Shown here: positions 19,853-29,742 of the stretch, one piece after another
How positions within the stretch are numbered: position 1 is the stretch's first letter
Layout of the letters: each line of letters opens with the position of its first letter
Assembly: GCF_010119225.1 (NCBI RefSeq)
Contig: NZ_WNKF01000017.1
Location: forward strand, 1-64,000
From: Cyclobacterium roseum
GTDB taxonomy: Bacteria; Bacteroidota; Bacteroidia; Cytophagales; Cyclobacteriaceae
DNA length: 64,000 nt
Direction of reading: 5' to 3'
Notes under the pieces: generated by a model
Seen by the model: only the letters and a program-made list of their open reading frames with translations
Told to the model about the DNA's origin: nothing
Databases searched by the model: none
Translations under genes and position numbers: made by a program

Positions 19853-19854
19853 TA

Positions 19855-22830
19855 TTAAAAGGTAAGGTTGATGCCTGCGGTAATCTGCCTGGCGGTAGGA
19901 TACGTTCCGTAGGTATCCCCAAGGGAGTTTACCTCCGGATCCAGTCCGTTATATTTGGTCAGAGTCCAAAGATTAAGTCCCTGAACAAACACATTCATTT
20001 CTTCAATTCGTGCTTTGGACAACAGGCTTTGGGGCAAATTATAGTTAAGCGTTACCTGCTTGAGCCGTATATAGCTGCCATCGGAAAGCTGCTTAGTAGA
20101 AAATTGCTGGTAACCTGAATGACCGGGGATGCGCCCCCCTTCATAAGGCCGGGGTACATTGGTGATTTGTCCGGGTGTTCTCCAAAAATACAATTGGTCC
20201 ACGGTCTGGTTATCCTGTCCGATAGAACCCGCCTGCGCCAGGTTGTACAGGTCCTGATTAAATGCCAGGTTTCCGTATTGGTATTGGAAGAAGATTTCCA
20301 AGGTTACCGGTCCGTAAGCCAGGGTATTAGACAGCCCGCCGTAGGTCCAGGGGAGTGCACTTCCGATGTATTTCTGGTCGTCATTGGCAACCAGGTAGGT
20401 ATATTCTCCATTCTCATCGAAATACATGGGCGATCCATTGGCCGGATTCACACCTGCGTAATCGTAGCCGTAGAAAAAATCAATTGGTTTTCCTACGATC
20501 AATTCATTCCCAATGCGGTCAAGCCCATCGTAAAGCTCGAGTAACTCGTTGGAATAAATGGTAGTATTAAATGCCGTTGACCAGCGGAACTTACCCCAGA
20601 CCACATTGGTGGTTTGTAAATCAAAGTCTATACCCTGATTTCGAACCTTCCCGGCATTACGGGTGATGGATCCAAAACCCGAATCGATGGGAAACGGAGT
20701 TTCGAACAGCAATTTTCTGGAGTCCTTTCTCCAAACATCCACCGTAGCAATGATGCGGCCGTTAAAAAAGGTAGCGTCCACCCCAAAATTGGTAGATGCC
20801 GATTCCTCCCAGGTTAGCTGATCGTTGCCCAATTGCACAAAACGAAGGGCACCGCCTCCCAAATATTGCCCGGCTGACCCTACCAGCGTTCTGGATTCAA
20901 AATTGCCAATATTGGAATTTCCGGTAACGCCATAGGAGGCCCTGACTCGCAAATTATCCACCCAAAGGGCATTTTCCATAAACCTTTCCGAAGAGATTCT
21001 CCAGCCCGCAGAAACGGCTCCAAAATTCCCCCAACGGGTATTCGTCCCAAAACGGGACGAGCCATCCCGCCGAATGGTCAGGTCAAACGTATATTTATCG
21101 TCATAGTCATACTTCGCCTGTCCAAAAAAGCCCGATCGTACATACTCGGTATAAAAGCCGCCAACGTTAAACGGCTGCGCCGCATTTTGAAGGTACCTCA
21201 ACACTGGGTTCGGAAAGCCCCGACCCGTTGCGGAAGTGTTTTCCTGGGTTTCCATTTTGTATTCGTAGCCCAAAATACCGGAAAGGGTATGCACCTCATC
21301 AAATTTCTTATTGACATTGAAATTGGCATTTCCATTAGAGTTGACAATTCTTCGGTCAACAAAGGTGGAGGAACCACCGTAACTGGCGAAGGCAGGAATG
21401 GTGGAGGGCCGGTTGTTTTCGTCCCTATTGTCGGAAAAATCAATCCCCCCGAAAGCGGTAAAGCCTAGCCAGGGAAGTATTTTATAATTAAACTGCAGGT
21501 TGGAAACGGACTGATAACTGGTTCCGGTTCTCAACTCCTGCCGCACTCCCTGGACGATATTGTAGCCAAAAAGGTGTTCGGAAGGGTATTCCGCAAAACT
21601 CCCGTCCTCATTGTAAATAGGAACGTTGGGTCTGGAAACATAGCCCGCTACAAAGGGACTGTTGACAAAATTTCCGCGGTCGATGGTACCGTTGGTAATC
21701 TGCCTGGATAAAGAAATATTGGCATTTATACTGAATTTCTCATTTATATTATGGGAAAGATTCATCCTTCCTGTCGTACGCGAATAGTCCGATTCGATCA
21801 CCTGTCCCTGATGATAGGTGTGGGATCCGGAGATAAAAAACTGGGAGCGTTCATCCCCTCCTGACAAGGAAACATCGTAAACACTTAACCTGCCATCCCT
21901 GAAAAGCGCATTTACCCAATCGGAATTCTGAATATCCGTATCGCTGGGACTTCCAAAGATGTTTTCTGCATCTGCGGGGTTGAGCCCGGCATTTAAGTAG
22001 GCCTGTCTTTTGATAGAAGCCAGTTGATTGGCATTCATCACATCGTAAAACCCAAGTGGTTGAACAAGCCCTTCCTGGGCAGAAACCCGAACTTTCGTTT
22101 TACCCCTTTCTCCTCTTTTTGTAGTTATTAACACCACCCCGTTGGCCGCTTGGGCGCCATAGATAGAAGCTGCCGCCGCATCCTTGAATACTTCAATGGA
22201 TTCGATATCGTTGGGATTGATGGAGGCAAGGGCATTTTGAGGTCCCTGGCCTGAAAGCCCACCGGAGGCCACCTGCACCCCATCGACAATGTACAGGGGT
22301 TGCGTGCCTGCATTGATGGAGCCAACTCCCCGAATTTGAACATTCAACGTTCCTCCGGGCTGGCCTGAACCGGCCGTTACCTGCACACCCGCTACCCTGC
22401 CCTGCATGGCCCTGTCGAATGACTGCATCGGCAAATCCTGGAATATTTCTCCTTTGACGGAGGCAATGGAACCAGTCACTTCTCGCCGCGTCTGGTCTCC
22501 ATAGGCCGTTACCACTACCTCATCCAGGGAAGTCACTTCAGGGACCATGACCACGTCTACCCGATCCCTGTTTCCAACGGCAACCGTCCGGGGCTGCATT
22601 CCCACAAAACGGAATACCAGTTCATTTTCCCCATCAAACATTTCAATCTGGTAAGTGCCGTCGATGTCGGTAACGGTACCCGTGTCCGTGCCTCTTACCA
22701 TCACCGTCACTCCAGGAATCGGTAATTGTTCCTCCGCATCCGTCACCGTTCCGCGAACGGTTCGACGTTGCGCTTGTGCCAGAGAAGCCAGAAAAAGGAA
22801 TAATAATAGGAGTGGTAAAGCTTTCTTCAT
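19855..22830 (-). CDS. SusC/RagA family TonB-linked outer-membrane transporter
   Basis: A TonB-dependent transporter of about 991 residues. In order: signal peptide (MKKALPLLLLFLF...AQA), carboxypeptidase-regulatory-like domain (VRGTVTDAEEQLPIPGVTV), TonB box region (SLDEVVVTAYG), plug (GSIASVKGEIFQDLP, IRGVGSINAGTQPLYIVDGV, LASINPNDIESIEVFKDAAA) and a C-terminal barrel ending GINLTF. The open frame extends 7 codons upstream, but ATG at 22830 begins the clear signal peptide and is chosen. It is the first gene of the SusC-SusD-lipoprotein-subtilase run. Absence of a STN domain means no sign of anti-sigma control through this protein. Confidence 0.97.
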   Translation of the reverse strand: MKKALPLLLLFLFLASLAQAQRRTVRGTVTDAEEQLPIPGVTVMVRGTDTGTVTDIDGTYQIEMFDGENELVFRFVGMQPRTVAVGNRDRVDVVMVPEVTSLDEVVVTAYGDQTRREVTGSIASVKGEIFQDLPMQSFDRAMQGRVAGVQVTAGSGQPGGTLNVQIRGVGSINAGTQPLYIVDGVQVASGGLSGQGPQNALASINPNDIESIEVFKDAAAASIYGAQAANGVVLITTKRGERGKTKVRVSAQEGLVQPLGFYDVMNANQLASIKRQAYLNAGLNPADAENIFGSPSDTDIQNSDWVNALFRDGRLSVYDVSLSGGDERSQFFISGSHTYHQGQVIESDYSRTTGRMNLSHNINEKFSINANISLSRQITNGTIDRGNFVNSPFVAGYVSRPNVPIYNEDGSFAEYPSEHLFGYNIVQGVRQELRTGTSYQSVSNLQFNYKILPWLGFTAFGGIDFSDNRDENNRPSTIPAFASYGGSSTFVDRRIVNSNGNANFNVNKKFDEVHTLSGILGYEYKMETQENTSATGRGFPNPVLRYLQNAAQPFNVGGFYTEYVRSGFFGQAKYDYDDKYTFDLTIRRDGSSRFGTNTRWGNFGAVSAGWRISSERFMENALWVDNLRVRASYGVTGNSNIGNFESRTLVGSAGQYLGGGALRFVQLGNDQLTWEESASTNFGVDATFFNGRIIATVDVWRKDSRKLLFETPFPIDSGFGSITRNAGKVRNQGIDFDLQTTNVVWGKFRWSTAFNTTIYSNELLELYDGLDRIGNELIVGKPIDFFYGYDYAGVNPANGSPMYFDENGEYTYLVANDDQKYIGSALPWTYGGLSNTLAYGPVTLEIFFQYQYGNLAFNQDLYNLAQAGSIGQDNQTVDQLYFWRTPGQITNVPRPYEGGRIPGHSGYQQFSTKQLSDGSYIRLKQVTLNYNLPQSLLSKARIEEMNVFVQGLNLWTLTKYNGLDPEVNSLGDTYGTYPTARQITAGINLTF

Positions 22831-22983
22831 GATATCAATTGAAGTGAACAATCAATTTTATACAAATTACACGGATATTCCAATCAATGAGGGCAAAGTA
22901 AACGGATGATCAGCTTGTTTTATGAAAATATAAACGCTGAAAGCACCGTTCGGTTTATGAAATCATGCTTTTTATCTACCAAC

Positions 22984-24906
22984 TTATTGGATTATCACTT
23001 CAATTCTTCGGTTTAGGGCCCGGTTTTCCTCCGTATCATTGGGCCTGATGGGCTCTGAAGCCCCTTTTCCTATTGTGCCCAGTCGTGACTCCACAATACC
23101 GGAAGCCAGCAGAAATTCCTTCACCGTTTCAGCCCTTTTGGTACTGAGGGTTCGATTATAGGATTCCGAACCTACATTATCCGTGTGTCCTGCGATGGTA
23201 ATGGCAAGAGAAGGATGGGCCTTCAAGAATTTGACCAGCCGATTTAGCGAGCTTACCGAGGCTGGCTTTAAATCCGTATCATCAAAGTCAAAAAATACGT
23301 TTTCAAACACAAAATGGCTTCCTGAGGCAATGGGCTCCAGAAATACCTTCAGGTTTTTCTTATTTTTCAAACTGTCCCTTTCCACATTGTAAATCTTGGG
23401 CATAAAGCCTTGCTTTTCCACATATAGTCCTGAAAAGGCACTATCCGGGTAAATCATGGTAAAGGTACCTTCCTCTCCCTCGGCACGGAAACGATACAAG
23501 GTGCTGTCATTATCAAGATTGACCAGGGAGAGCATGGCTTCAACCGGCTCTCCGGTCTGTTCATTGACCACCTTTCCTTCCGTCACAATCAGCTTTTCTC
23601 CCAGGTCAATGCTTTCCGGGAAGTCAAAGCGGTACAAAAAAGAGCTATCGACCCTGCCTTGATGAAAGCTGTTTTCGGTATAGTAGGCATAGTCTTTTTG
23701 AGCGGCAATGAAAAGGGCCAACTGATCCTTCTGATCATTTATGGGATAGCCCAGATTTTCCGGACTGCCGAAACCTTCCCTTCCGAGCTTACTCATATAA
23801 ATATCTTTTCCTCCAAAGCCCACATGCCCGTCGGATGCAAAAAAAAGAACGGTGTTATTAAAAAAAACAAACGGTGAAACCTCATCTCCAGGGGTATTTA
23901 CCTCCTTCCCCAGGTTAGCGGCCGCAGCCCATTGCCCCTCTTCCGATCTCCTGGAATACCAAATATCATTTCCTCCTTCTCCTTCGGGCCTGTTGGAAGC
24001 AAAGAACAAGGTACTCCCATCCGCTGACAGGGAGGGTTGGGAATCCCAAAATCGGGAATTGACACTTCTCCCCATGTTCCGGGGCTTTTGCCAGGAGCCA
24101 TTGATTCGTTCGGTCAGGTACAAATCACAACTCCCAAAAGAGTCCGGCGTATCGCAGGAAGTAAAAATCAATAGATTACCATCGGCGGAGATGGTACAGG
24201 TCCCTTCATTGTAGCGGGTATTTATAGCCACCGATATGGGTTCCGGAACGGTCCATTGCCCATTTTCGAAATTGGAATAATAGATGTCCTCATGGTCCCG
24301 AACCGATGTGCCGTCCCGTTTGGTGAAAAAAATCCGCCTGCCATCAGCCGTTAAAACCGGGAAATACTGCAACTGGAATCGATTTAGAGGCGATGGTAGC
24401 TTTTCTTTCCGGAGCTTCAGGGGGTTTTGGATCCCTTCTTCAATGATTTCAAGTTGCTGTTTTTTTTGCTGGTACTGATCCGACTCCAGAAATTCCCTTG
24501 TGAAAAATGCATGACTGTCTTTAATTACTTGCAAGGCCCCTTCAAACCGGCCCATTTCCAGTAAAATCTGCCCCTCAATCCAGCCTAACTGACCCCGGTA
24601 AAAATCACTATCCTTGATCAAAAGCCTATTTTGTCCCAATTTAACTACTTCCAATGCTTCCTCAGGCCTTCCACTGCTTAGGAGTGTTTGGGCATGGCGG
24701 ATATAAGCCTCGTAAAAATCCTTGCTCCTTTGGTATGCTTCCTGAAATTTTTCCCGGGCTTCGGGAAATTGCTTTCGGCTTAGAAAGACTTCTCCTTCTT
24801 CGAAATATTTTATCGCCCGTTTGTCAATAATGGAATACTCCTGACCCGAAACCTGAAGGCAGGTAGCCAGCAAAAATAGGGAGAATAGGAGTACCTGCCG
24901 CATCAT
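22984..24906 (-). CDS. PorE-like OmpA family protein (TPR, PD40, regulatory-like, OmpA)
   Basis: A 640-residue exported protein with four modules in order: signal peptide (ending VSGQ); TPR-like helices (about 25-160); PD40/WD40-like propeller (about 180-440, repeats of RRIFFTKRDG, NLLIFTSC, STLFFASNRPEG and GGKDIYMSKLG); a carboxypeptidase regulatory-like domain (about 445-530, VTEGKVVNEQTGEPVEAML); and an OmpA peptidoglycan-binding domain (about 535-640, DFDDTDLKPAS, GHTDNVGSE, NRRIEVIIQ). This is the order described for the T9SS-associated PorE of Porphyromonas. No clean lipobox is seen. It starts 5 bases after queE. T9SS linkage is inferred from architecture; many Bacteroidota have several such proteins. 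Confidence 0.88.
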   Translation of the reverse strand: MMRQVLLFSLFLLATCLQVSGQEYSIIDKRAIKYFEEGEVFLSRKQFPEAREKFQEAYQRSKDFYEAYIRHAQTLLSSGRPEEALEVVKLGQNRLLIKDSDFYRGQLGWIEGQILLEMGRFEGALQVIKDSHAFFTREFLESDQYQQKKQQLEIIEEGIQNPLKLRKEKLPSPLNRFQLQYFPVLTADGRRIFFTKRDGTSVRDHEDIYYSNFENGQWTVPEPISVAINTRYNEGTCTISADGNLLIFTSCDTPDSFGSCDLYLTERINGSWQKPRNMGRSVNSRFWDSQPSLSADGSTLFFASNRPEGEGGNDIWYSRRSEEGQWAAAANLGKEVNTPGDEVSPFVFFNNTVLFFASDGHVGFGGKDIYMSKLGREGFGSPENLGYPINDQKDQLALFIAAQKDYAYYTENSFHQGRVDSSFLYRFDFPESIDLGEKLIVTEGKVVNEQTGEPVEAMLSLVNLDNDSTLYRFRAEGEEGTFTMIYPDSAFSGLYVEKQGFMPKIYNVERDSLKNKKNLKVFLEPIASGSHFVFENVFFDFDDTDLKPASVSSLNRLVKFLKAHPSLAITIAGHTDNVGSESYNRTLSTKRAETVKEFLLASGIVESRLGTIGKGASEPIRPNDTEENRALNRRIEVIIQ

Positions 24907-24911
24907 ATAAA

Positions 24912-25544
24912 CTAAGGGATTTCCATGAATTTGTGCGTTTGAAGCGAAATCCGCCAGGAGGGGTTTTCTTTGACAAAATCAACGATCTGCGGCATCATCT
25001 GTGTCGCTTTCGACCATTCCGGCTGTAAAAGTAAATTGCAGGAAGCAGTCACCTTGGCGGATTCCTTGCGAGCAAAATCGAAATCACTTTTATTGAATAC
25101 AACCACTTTCAATTCATCAGCTTTCGCATACATTTCCGGCACCGGTGCTTTAAATTTTTTGGGTGAAAGACAGATCCAATCCAATGTACCGGAAAAAGGG
25201 TGAGCCCCGGAGGTTTCCAGATTGATTTTAAATCCCTGATCTTTTAATCTGCTTGTCAGTGGCCCCAGCTCGTACATCAGCGGCTCCCCGCCGGTGATCA
25301 CGGCCAATCTGCCCGGATAGGCTGCTGCCTGGGCTACAATCTGGTCTATTTCCACCAGGGGCCAGCTACCCGCTTCCCAGGAATCTTTTACATCACACCA
25401 CACGCATCCGACATCACAGCCCCCCAGGCGTATAAAATACGCAGGCTGACCGGAATACACTCCTTCTCCCTGTATGGTGTAAAATGCTTCCATTAATGGC
25501 AATACGAATCCTTCCCTGACCCTGCTGTCTGCTTCTATTTTCAT
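24912..25544 (-). CDS. queE: 7-carboxy-7-deazaguanine synthase (radical SAM)
   Basis: A 210-residue QueE. The radical SAM cluster motif is CDVGCVWCD (CxxxCxxC, about residues 43-50) in the RLGGCDVGCVWCDVKDSW context, followed by VITGGEPLMYE, the glycine-rich motif. QueE converts 6-carboxy-tetrahydropterin to 7-carboxy-7-deazaguanine in the pathway to queuosine. The PTPS/QueD-type gene is 11 kb downstream in the window; queC is not seen here. It lies between folD (55 bases upstream) and the PorE-like gene (5 bases downstream). Confidence 0.93.
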   Translation of the reverse strand: MKIEADSRVREGFVLPLMEAFYTIQGEGVYSGQPAYFIRLGGCDVGCVWCDVKDSWEAGSWPLVEIDQIVAQAAAYPGRLAVITGGEPLMYELGPLTSRLKDQGFKINLETSGAHPFSGTLDWICLSPKKFKAPVPEMYAKADELKVVVFNKSDFDFARKESAKVTASCNLLLQPEWSKATQMMPQIVDFVKENPSWRISLQTHKFMEIP

Positions 25545-25599
25545 AATTTTTGATTGAGCGGGTAATTGAACCGCTGGTGATTACTAAAAAACGTCTTTT

Positions 25600-26499
25600 T
25601 TACTGGTATATTTTACCCTGTGCAGCAAGAAGTGTGTTGTATAACAACGAGGCAATGGTCATGGGACCTACCCCTCCCGGCACGGGTGTAATGGCCGCTG
25701 CTTTGGAAACGACTTCGTCGTACTTCACGTCTCCCACCAGCCTAAATCCACTTTTCTTACTGTCATCCGGAATCCTGTGAATCCCCACATCAATGACGAC
25801 AGCCCCTTCTTTTACCATATCTCCGGTCACAAATCCCGCTTTGCCAATGGCTACGATCAGAATATCCGCCGACTGAACAATCTCGCGAAGGTTTTGGGTG
25901 CGGCTGTGGGTTAGGGTCACGGTACAGTTGCCCGGATAATCATTCCTTGCCATCAGGATACTCATGGGGGATCCCACAATATGGCTCCTTCCGATGACCA
26001 CGCAATGTTTACCGGATGTCTCAATTTCATACCGCTTCAAAAGTTGAACAATGCCATTGGGAGTGGCCGAAATATAAGCGGGCCAACCCAGGGTCATTCT
26101 ACCCACATTGGCAGGGGTAAAGCCATCCACGTCTTTTTCCGGCCGGATTTTGGCGGTTACCTTTTCAACGGAAATCTGTTTTGGCAGGGGTAACTGTACA
26201 ATCAGCCCGTCAATCTCGGGGTTTGCGTTAATTTTCTCCACTTCCTCCAGCAATTGTTCTTCGGAAACGGTTTCCTCCATTCGGACCAGCGTAGATTCAA
26301 AGCCCACCTGTTCACAAGCCTTTACCTTGGCCGCTACATAGGTTTGGCTGGCTCCGTCATTGCCTACCAAAATAGCCGCCAGATGTGGAGAACGCTTCCC
26401 TTCCCCTTTCATTAGGGCAACTTCCGCAGCAATTTCCTCCTTTATGGTACTTGAAATTTTCTTTCCGTCAATTTTTATAAATCCTTCTTTTTGTTCCAT
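25600..26499 (-). CDS. folD: Methylenetetrahydrofolate dehydrogenase/cyclohydrolase
   Basis: FolD interconverts 5,10-methylene-, methenyl- and 10-formyl-tetrahydrofolate with NADP. Diagnostic segments: [62 protein letters not shown] and the C-terminal [16 protein letters not shown]. Length (299) is usual. The 10-formyl-THF it makes feeds purine synthesis and initiator-tRNA formylation. It lies 109 bases after lepA. Confidence 0.97.
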   Translation of the reverse strand: MEQKEGFIKIDGKKISSTIKEEIAAEVALMKGEGKRSPHLAAILVGNDGASQTYVAAKVKACEQVGFESTLVRMEETVSEEQLLEEVEKINANPEIDGLIVQLPLPKQISVEKVTAKIRPEKDVDGFTPANVGRMTLGWPAYISATPNGIVQLLKRYEIETSGKHCVVIGRSHIVGSPMSILMARNDYPGNCTVTLTHSRTQNLREIVQSADILIVAIGKAGFVTGDMVKEGAVVIDVGIHRIPDDSKKSGFRLVGDVKYDEVVSKAAAITPVPGGVGPMTIASLLYNTLLAAQGKIYQ

Positions 26500-26608
26500 T
26501 TGCGCTCACTTTATTCCATACCCGTCGGGTATTTCAATTTCATTTGGTTTGCTTGCGGGTGGCATTGCAGGGGGAAAAAGACCAACCCTTTCCCGAAGAG
26601 GTACCTTT

Positions 26609-28402
26609 CTAATCCAATTTGAGTACCGCCATAAAGGCTTCCTGAGGCACTTCCACATTGCCTACCTGCCGCATCCGCTTTTTGCCCTTTTTCTGTTTGT
26701 CCAACAATTTTCTTTTCCTGGAGATATCGCCTCCGTAGCATTTTGCCAATACGTTTTTTCGCAACGCTTTAACCGTCTCACGGGCAATTACTTTCGTTCC
26801 GATGGCGGCCTGAATGGCGATTTCAAACATTTGCCGGGGCACCAGCTCTTTCAGTTTTTCGCAAAGTCGTTTTCCCCACTCGTAAGCCTTGTCCCGGTGT
26901 ACAATGGCAGACAATGCATCCACCGGCTCTCCATTCAGCATCACGTCCAGACGAACCATGTGCGATTGCCGAAAACCGATCAGTTCATAATCCAGGGAGG
27001 CATATCCTCTGGAAATGGTTTTGAGTTTGTCAAAAAAGTCAAAGACAATTTCCACCAGAGGCATATCGAAGGTAAGTTCCACCCGGTCGGAGGTTAGGTA
27101 AACCTGGTTTTTGATCTGCCCGCGCTTGTCCATGCAAAGCTGGATCACGGGGCCCACGTAATCTGCGGCCGTGATGATGGCTACCTTTACAAAGGGCTCC
27201 TCTATATGTTTGAACAAATTGGGCTCGGGCATGTCAGAAGGGGCATTAACGATCCGGAATTCATCGTTATTCATCATGGCCCGAAACTGCACCGAAGGCA
27301 CGGTGGTAATCACCGTCATGTCAAACTCTCTTTCCAGGCGCTCCTGGATGATTTCCATATGAAGCATTCCCAGAAAGCCACAGCGAAACCCAAAGCCCAG
27401 TGCCGCTGACGTTTCCGGCTCCCATACCAGGGAAGCATCGTTCAACTGCAATTTTTCCATGGAGGCCCGCAGTTCTTCAAAATCGGTGGTTTCTACCGGG
27501 TAGATCCCCGCAAATACCATGGGCTTAACGTTTTCAAATCCCTGTACGGTATTGCTACAGGGTCGTTTTACATGGGTAATGGTATCCCCCACTTTTACTT
27601 CTTTGGCTATTTTAATTCCAGAGACCAGGTAGCCTACATTTCCAGCTCTAAGCTCTTGCTGCGGTTTTTGCTGGATTCCCAAAATGCCAATTTCATCCGC
27701 TTCGTACTCCTTGCCCGTATTGACAAATTTGATCCGGTCGCCCTTATTAATGGTGCCGTTAAATATGCGAAACAATACCTCCACACCACGGAACGGATTG
27801 TATACCGAGTCAAAAATCATGGCCTGCAGGGGACCTTCTTCATCTCCTTTTGGAGCGGGGACTTTTTCTACTACCGCATTGAGAATATCTTCGATGCCAA
27901 TCCCTTCTTTTCCCGAAGCCAGGATAATGTCTTCCCGGCTGCAGCCAATCATTTCCATGACTTCTTCTGCCACCACTTCGGGTTGGGCACCAGGAAGGTC
28001 GATTTTATTGAGGACCGGTATGATTTCCAGGTCGTGGCCAATGGCCAGGTAGAGGTTGGAAATGGTCTGGGCTTCTATGCCCTGAGAGGCATCCACGATC
28101 AGCAGTGCCCCTTCACAAGCGGCAATGGAGCGGGATACCTCGTAGGAGAAATCCACGTGTCCCGGGGTATCGATCAGATTGAGGGTATATTCCTCTCCCT
28201 GATAGGGATATTTCATCTGGATGGCATGGGACTTAATGGTAATGCCCCGCTCCCGTTCCAGGTCCATACTGTCCAGAAGCTGATCTTGCATCTCCCGGTC
28301 GGTCACCGTATTGGTGAATTGCAGGAGCCGGTCGGCAAGGGTACTTTTGCCATGGTCGATATGGGCAATGATACAGAAATTTCTTATTTTTTGCATGTTC
28401 AT
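26609..28402 (-). CDS. lepA: Elongation factor 4
   Basis: LepA/EF4 is a ribosome-associated translational GTPase. The G domain shows [16 protein letters not shown] (G1), the G2 region [25 protein letters not shown] (G3) and NKIDLPGA (G4). Domains II, III and V are followed by the LepA-specific C-terminal domain (about 490-597, with [17 protein letters not shown]). Length (597) is standard. Being near folD and queE on the same strand suggests, but does not prove, a shared transcript. The 413 bases upstream are filled with R1 repeats. Confidence 0.98.
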   Translation of the reverse strand: MNMQKIRNFCIIAHIDHGKSTLADRLLQFTNTVTDREMQDQLLDSMDLERERGITIKSHAIQMKYPYQGEEYTLNLIDTPGHVDFSYEVSRSIAACEGALLIVDASQGIEAQTISNLYLAIGHDLEIIPVLNKIDLPGAQPEVVAEEVMEMIGCSREDIILASGKEGIGIEDILNAVVEKVPAPKGDEEGPLQAMIFDSVYNPFRGVEVLFRIFNGTINKGDRIKFVNTGKEYEADEIGILGIQQKPQQELRAGNVGYLVSGIKIAKEVKVGDTITHVKRPCSNTVQGFENVKPMVFAGIYPVETTDFEELRASMEKLQLNDASLVWEPETSAALGFGFRCGFLGMLHMEIIQERLEREFDMTVITTVPSVQFRAMMNNDEFRIVNAPSDMPEPNLFKHIEEPFVKVAIITAADYVGPVIQLCMDKRGQIKNQVYLTSDRVELTFDMPLVEIVFDFFDKLKTISRGYASLDYELIGFRQSHMVRLDVMLNGEPVDALSAIVHRDKAYEWGKRLCEKLKELVPRQMFEIAIQAAIGTKVIARETVKALRKNVLAKCYGGDISRKRKLLDKQKKGKKRMRQVGNVEVPQEAFMAVLKLD

Positions 28403-28481
28403 ACTGGGTGCAAAATTAGTAAATCCCCGGCGTTTTTATAGGTTTTGCTGATTTTAATTAGAAGTAGGCCTTTCTATGGGT

Positions 28482-28797
28482 TCACCGCCGATTTACAATG
28501 ATTATCACAGATTTTTCCCGGTGTTTTAACCTACCAATTATTGACCCATTTTCTGTGACTTATCTGTGCTATTTGTGGCGCTATTATTTTTTTCACCACA
28601 GAATTACGCGGATTCTGACAGATTTTTTCTGGTATTTATAAGCTGGGAGGATTAACTCATTTTCTGTAATTTATCTGTGGTAATCTGTGTAATCTGTGGT
28701 GCAACTTTTTTTACCACGACTTTAGACTGATTTTCAGAGATTTTTAATAGATACCAAAATTGACCTGTTTTCAATAATTAATCTGGTAGTATCCTAT
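28482..28797. repeat. R1 repeat cluster: three adjacent units
   Basis: The gap 28403-28815 holds no gene. It contains three diverged copies of a unit of about 100 bases. The best (28594-28702) starts CACCACAGAATTACGCGG and ends AATCTGTGTAATCTGTGGTG, so the ends are inverted repeats (CACCACAGA/TCTGTGGTG). Weaker copies lie at 28482-28583 and 28710-28797. The middle of each unit carries a GACAGATTTTT-type block and a TAATTTATCTG-type block. The same unit recurs near 30.99, 35.06, 35.17 and 37.08 kb. Palindromic ends and intergenic placement suggest a MITE- or REP-like element with no coding capacity. Confidence 0.75.
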
Positions 28798-28815
28798 TTA
28801 CCGGCAGGGAATCAC

Positions 28816-29343
28816 CTAGTACAACATGCCAAATAACCAAAGGGGGATTCTCCGATTACTCCCCCCGGCTATATCTAGTGCCAGGTAAGACTGGGGGACT
28901 CCCTTAAGCTGTTCGGTGGTTTTGGAGGCTCCGCCCACCTCAAATACATAGGTATCATCGACCATAAAGTCGCCATACCTGGGAGCCGTCACCGAATGAA
29001 CTGCTGTAAGTTGATTGAGAAAAAATGTTTCGCGTACGTTACCTATATTTGCCATTGTCGGAGAAAACAGGTAAATAAAGTTGGGGTTTTGCAAATAGAT
29101 CTTTTCCGGCTTCTGAAGGTAACTTACCCCTTTGGTAAAAAATCATCAAGACTTAAATATATACCTTTCCCTTGGATGGCAGAGAGGTACTGCAAAAGAA
29201 GGGTGGTTTTGCCAGAACCCCTGTAGCCAAGAACAATGATCAGTTTTTGCTCCCAATCAATTCGTCCATAGAGGTACCTTCTTTTTTTTCCTTTGACAAA
29301 ATCGGCCTTACGCAGAGATTTTCGAATCAGACTTTCCGTACAT
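28816..29343 (-). pseudogene. Internally deleted AAA-type ATPase (AAA_14/DUF4143-like) pseudogene
   Basis: Two pieces of one ATPase family lie in tandem. The N-terminal piece reads ESLIRKSLRKADFVKGKKRR, then LIIVLGYRGSGKTTLLLQYL (Walker A) and YLSLDDFLPKG, then a stop at about 29128. The C-terminal piece, in another frame, reads YLQKPEKIYLQNPNFIYLF, then GNVRETFFLNQL, DTYVFEVGGASKTTEQLKG and the ending IPLWLFGMLY, the conserved C-terminus of DUF4143-type ATPases. The junction falls exactly between KG and VSYLQKP. The family is normally about 380 residues; only about 175 codons remain, so roughly the middle 200 residues are deleted. ATG at 29343 is one base out of frame with the N-terminal piece, a second lesion. 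Confidence 0.85.
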
Positions 29344-29456
29344 TGATTTTTACAAAAAGCAAAATTATAAAATAGTTTTTATAAAAAGCATTATGAAATA
29401 ATACTTCCTGAAAAAAGTATTTTGGGAAGAGGTAAGGTTACGGCCATACCAGGAAA

Positions 29457-29512
29457 AGTGCACCTTTAGCCATTGCAAATGGCTACTTGTCAAGCCATAA
29501 TGTTTACAATAG
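29457..29512. repeat. R2 repeat, short diverged copy
   Basis: The gap 29344-29742 has no gene that I can support. It holds TGCACCTTTAGCCATTGCAAATGGCT, the hairpin core (AGCCATT/AATGGCT) of repeat family R2, with a degenerate tail. Fuller copies lie at 30883 and 35391. Confidence 0.55.
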
Positions 29513-29716
29513 GAGAAATTCTAGGATATGCCAAGTGAAAGTTTGTAGATTCTAAAACAGATGATCAGAATTATTCGCTAATTTGGAAATATGGATAAAC
29601 TAATCCTTTTCTATAAAATAAATTCCCACTCTAAAAATTTTAAAAGGGAAGTTCAGGATTTTGCGGGAAACCTGAAAGGAATCCTAAACTTGTAAAAACC
29701 ATTTTAATCAATCTGC

Positions 29717-29731
29717 GTACATTTTTTGTAC
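29717..29731 (+). promoter_or_regulatory. Inverted repeat before the MNT-HEPN operon
   Basis: GTACA-TTTTT-TGTAC, a perfect 5-base inverted repeat ending 11 bases before the mntA ATG. This is a likely operator for autoregulation by the toxin-antitoxin complex, though autoregulation of this family is not certain. Confidence 0.45.
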
Positions 29732-29742
29732 ATTGTGAAAAA

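Noticed and set aside
26360-27097. A 245-residue open frame on the plus strand
   Set aside because: It runs antisense through folD and lepA and the gap between them; both minus-strand genes are unmistakable.
27572-28441. A 289-residue open frame on the plus strand
   Set aside because: It lies antisense within the clearly coding lepA gene, whose GTPase motifs are all in the other strand.
28482-28797. A CRISPR-like array of repeats upstream of lepA
   Set aside because: The repeated units are about 100 bases, diverged and irregularly spaced, with no constant short repeat separated by unique spacers and no cas genes nearby. They fit a palindromic intergenic repeat family.
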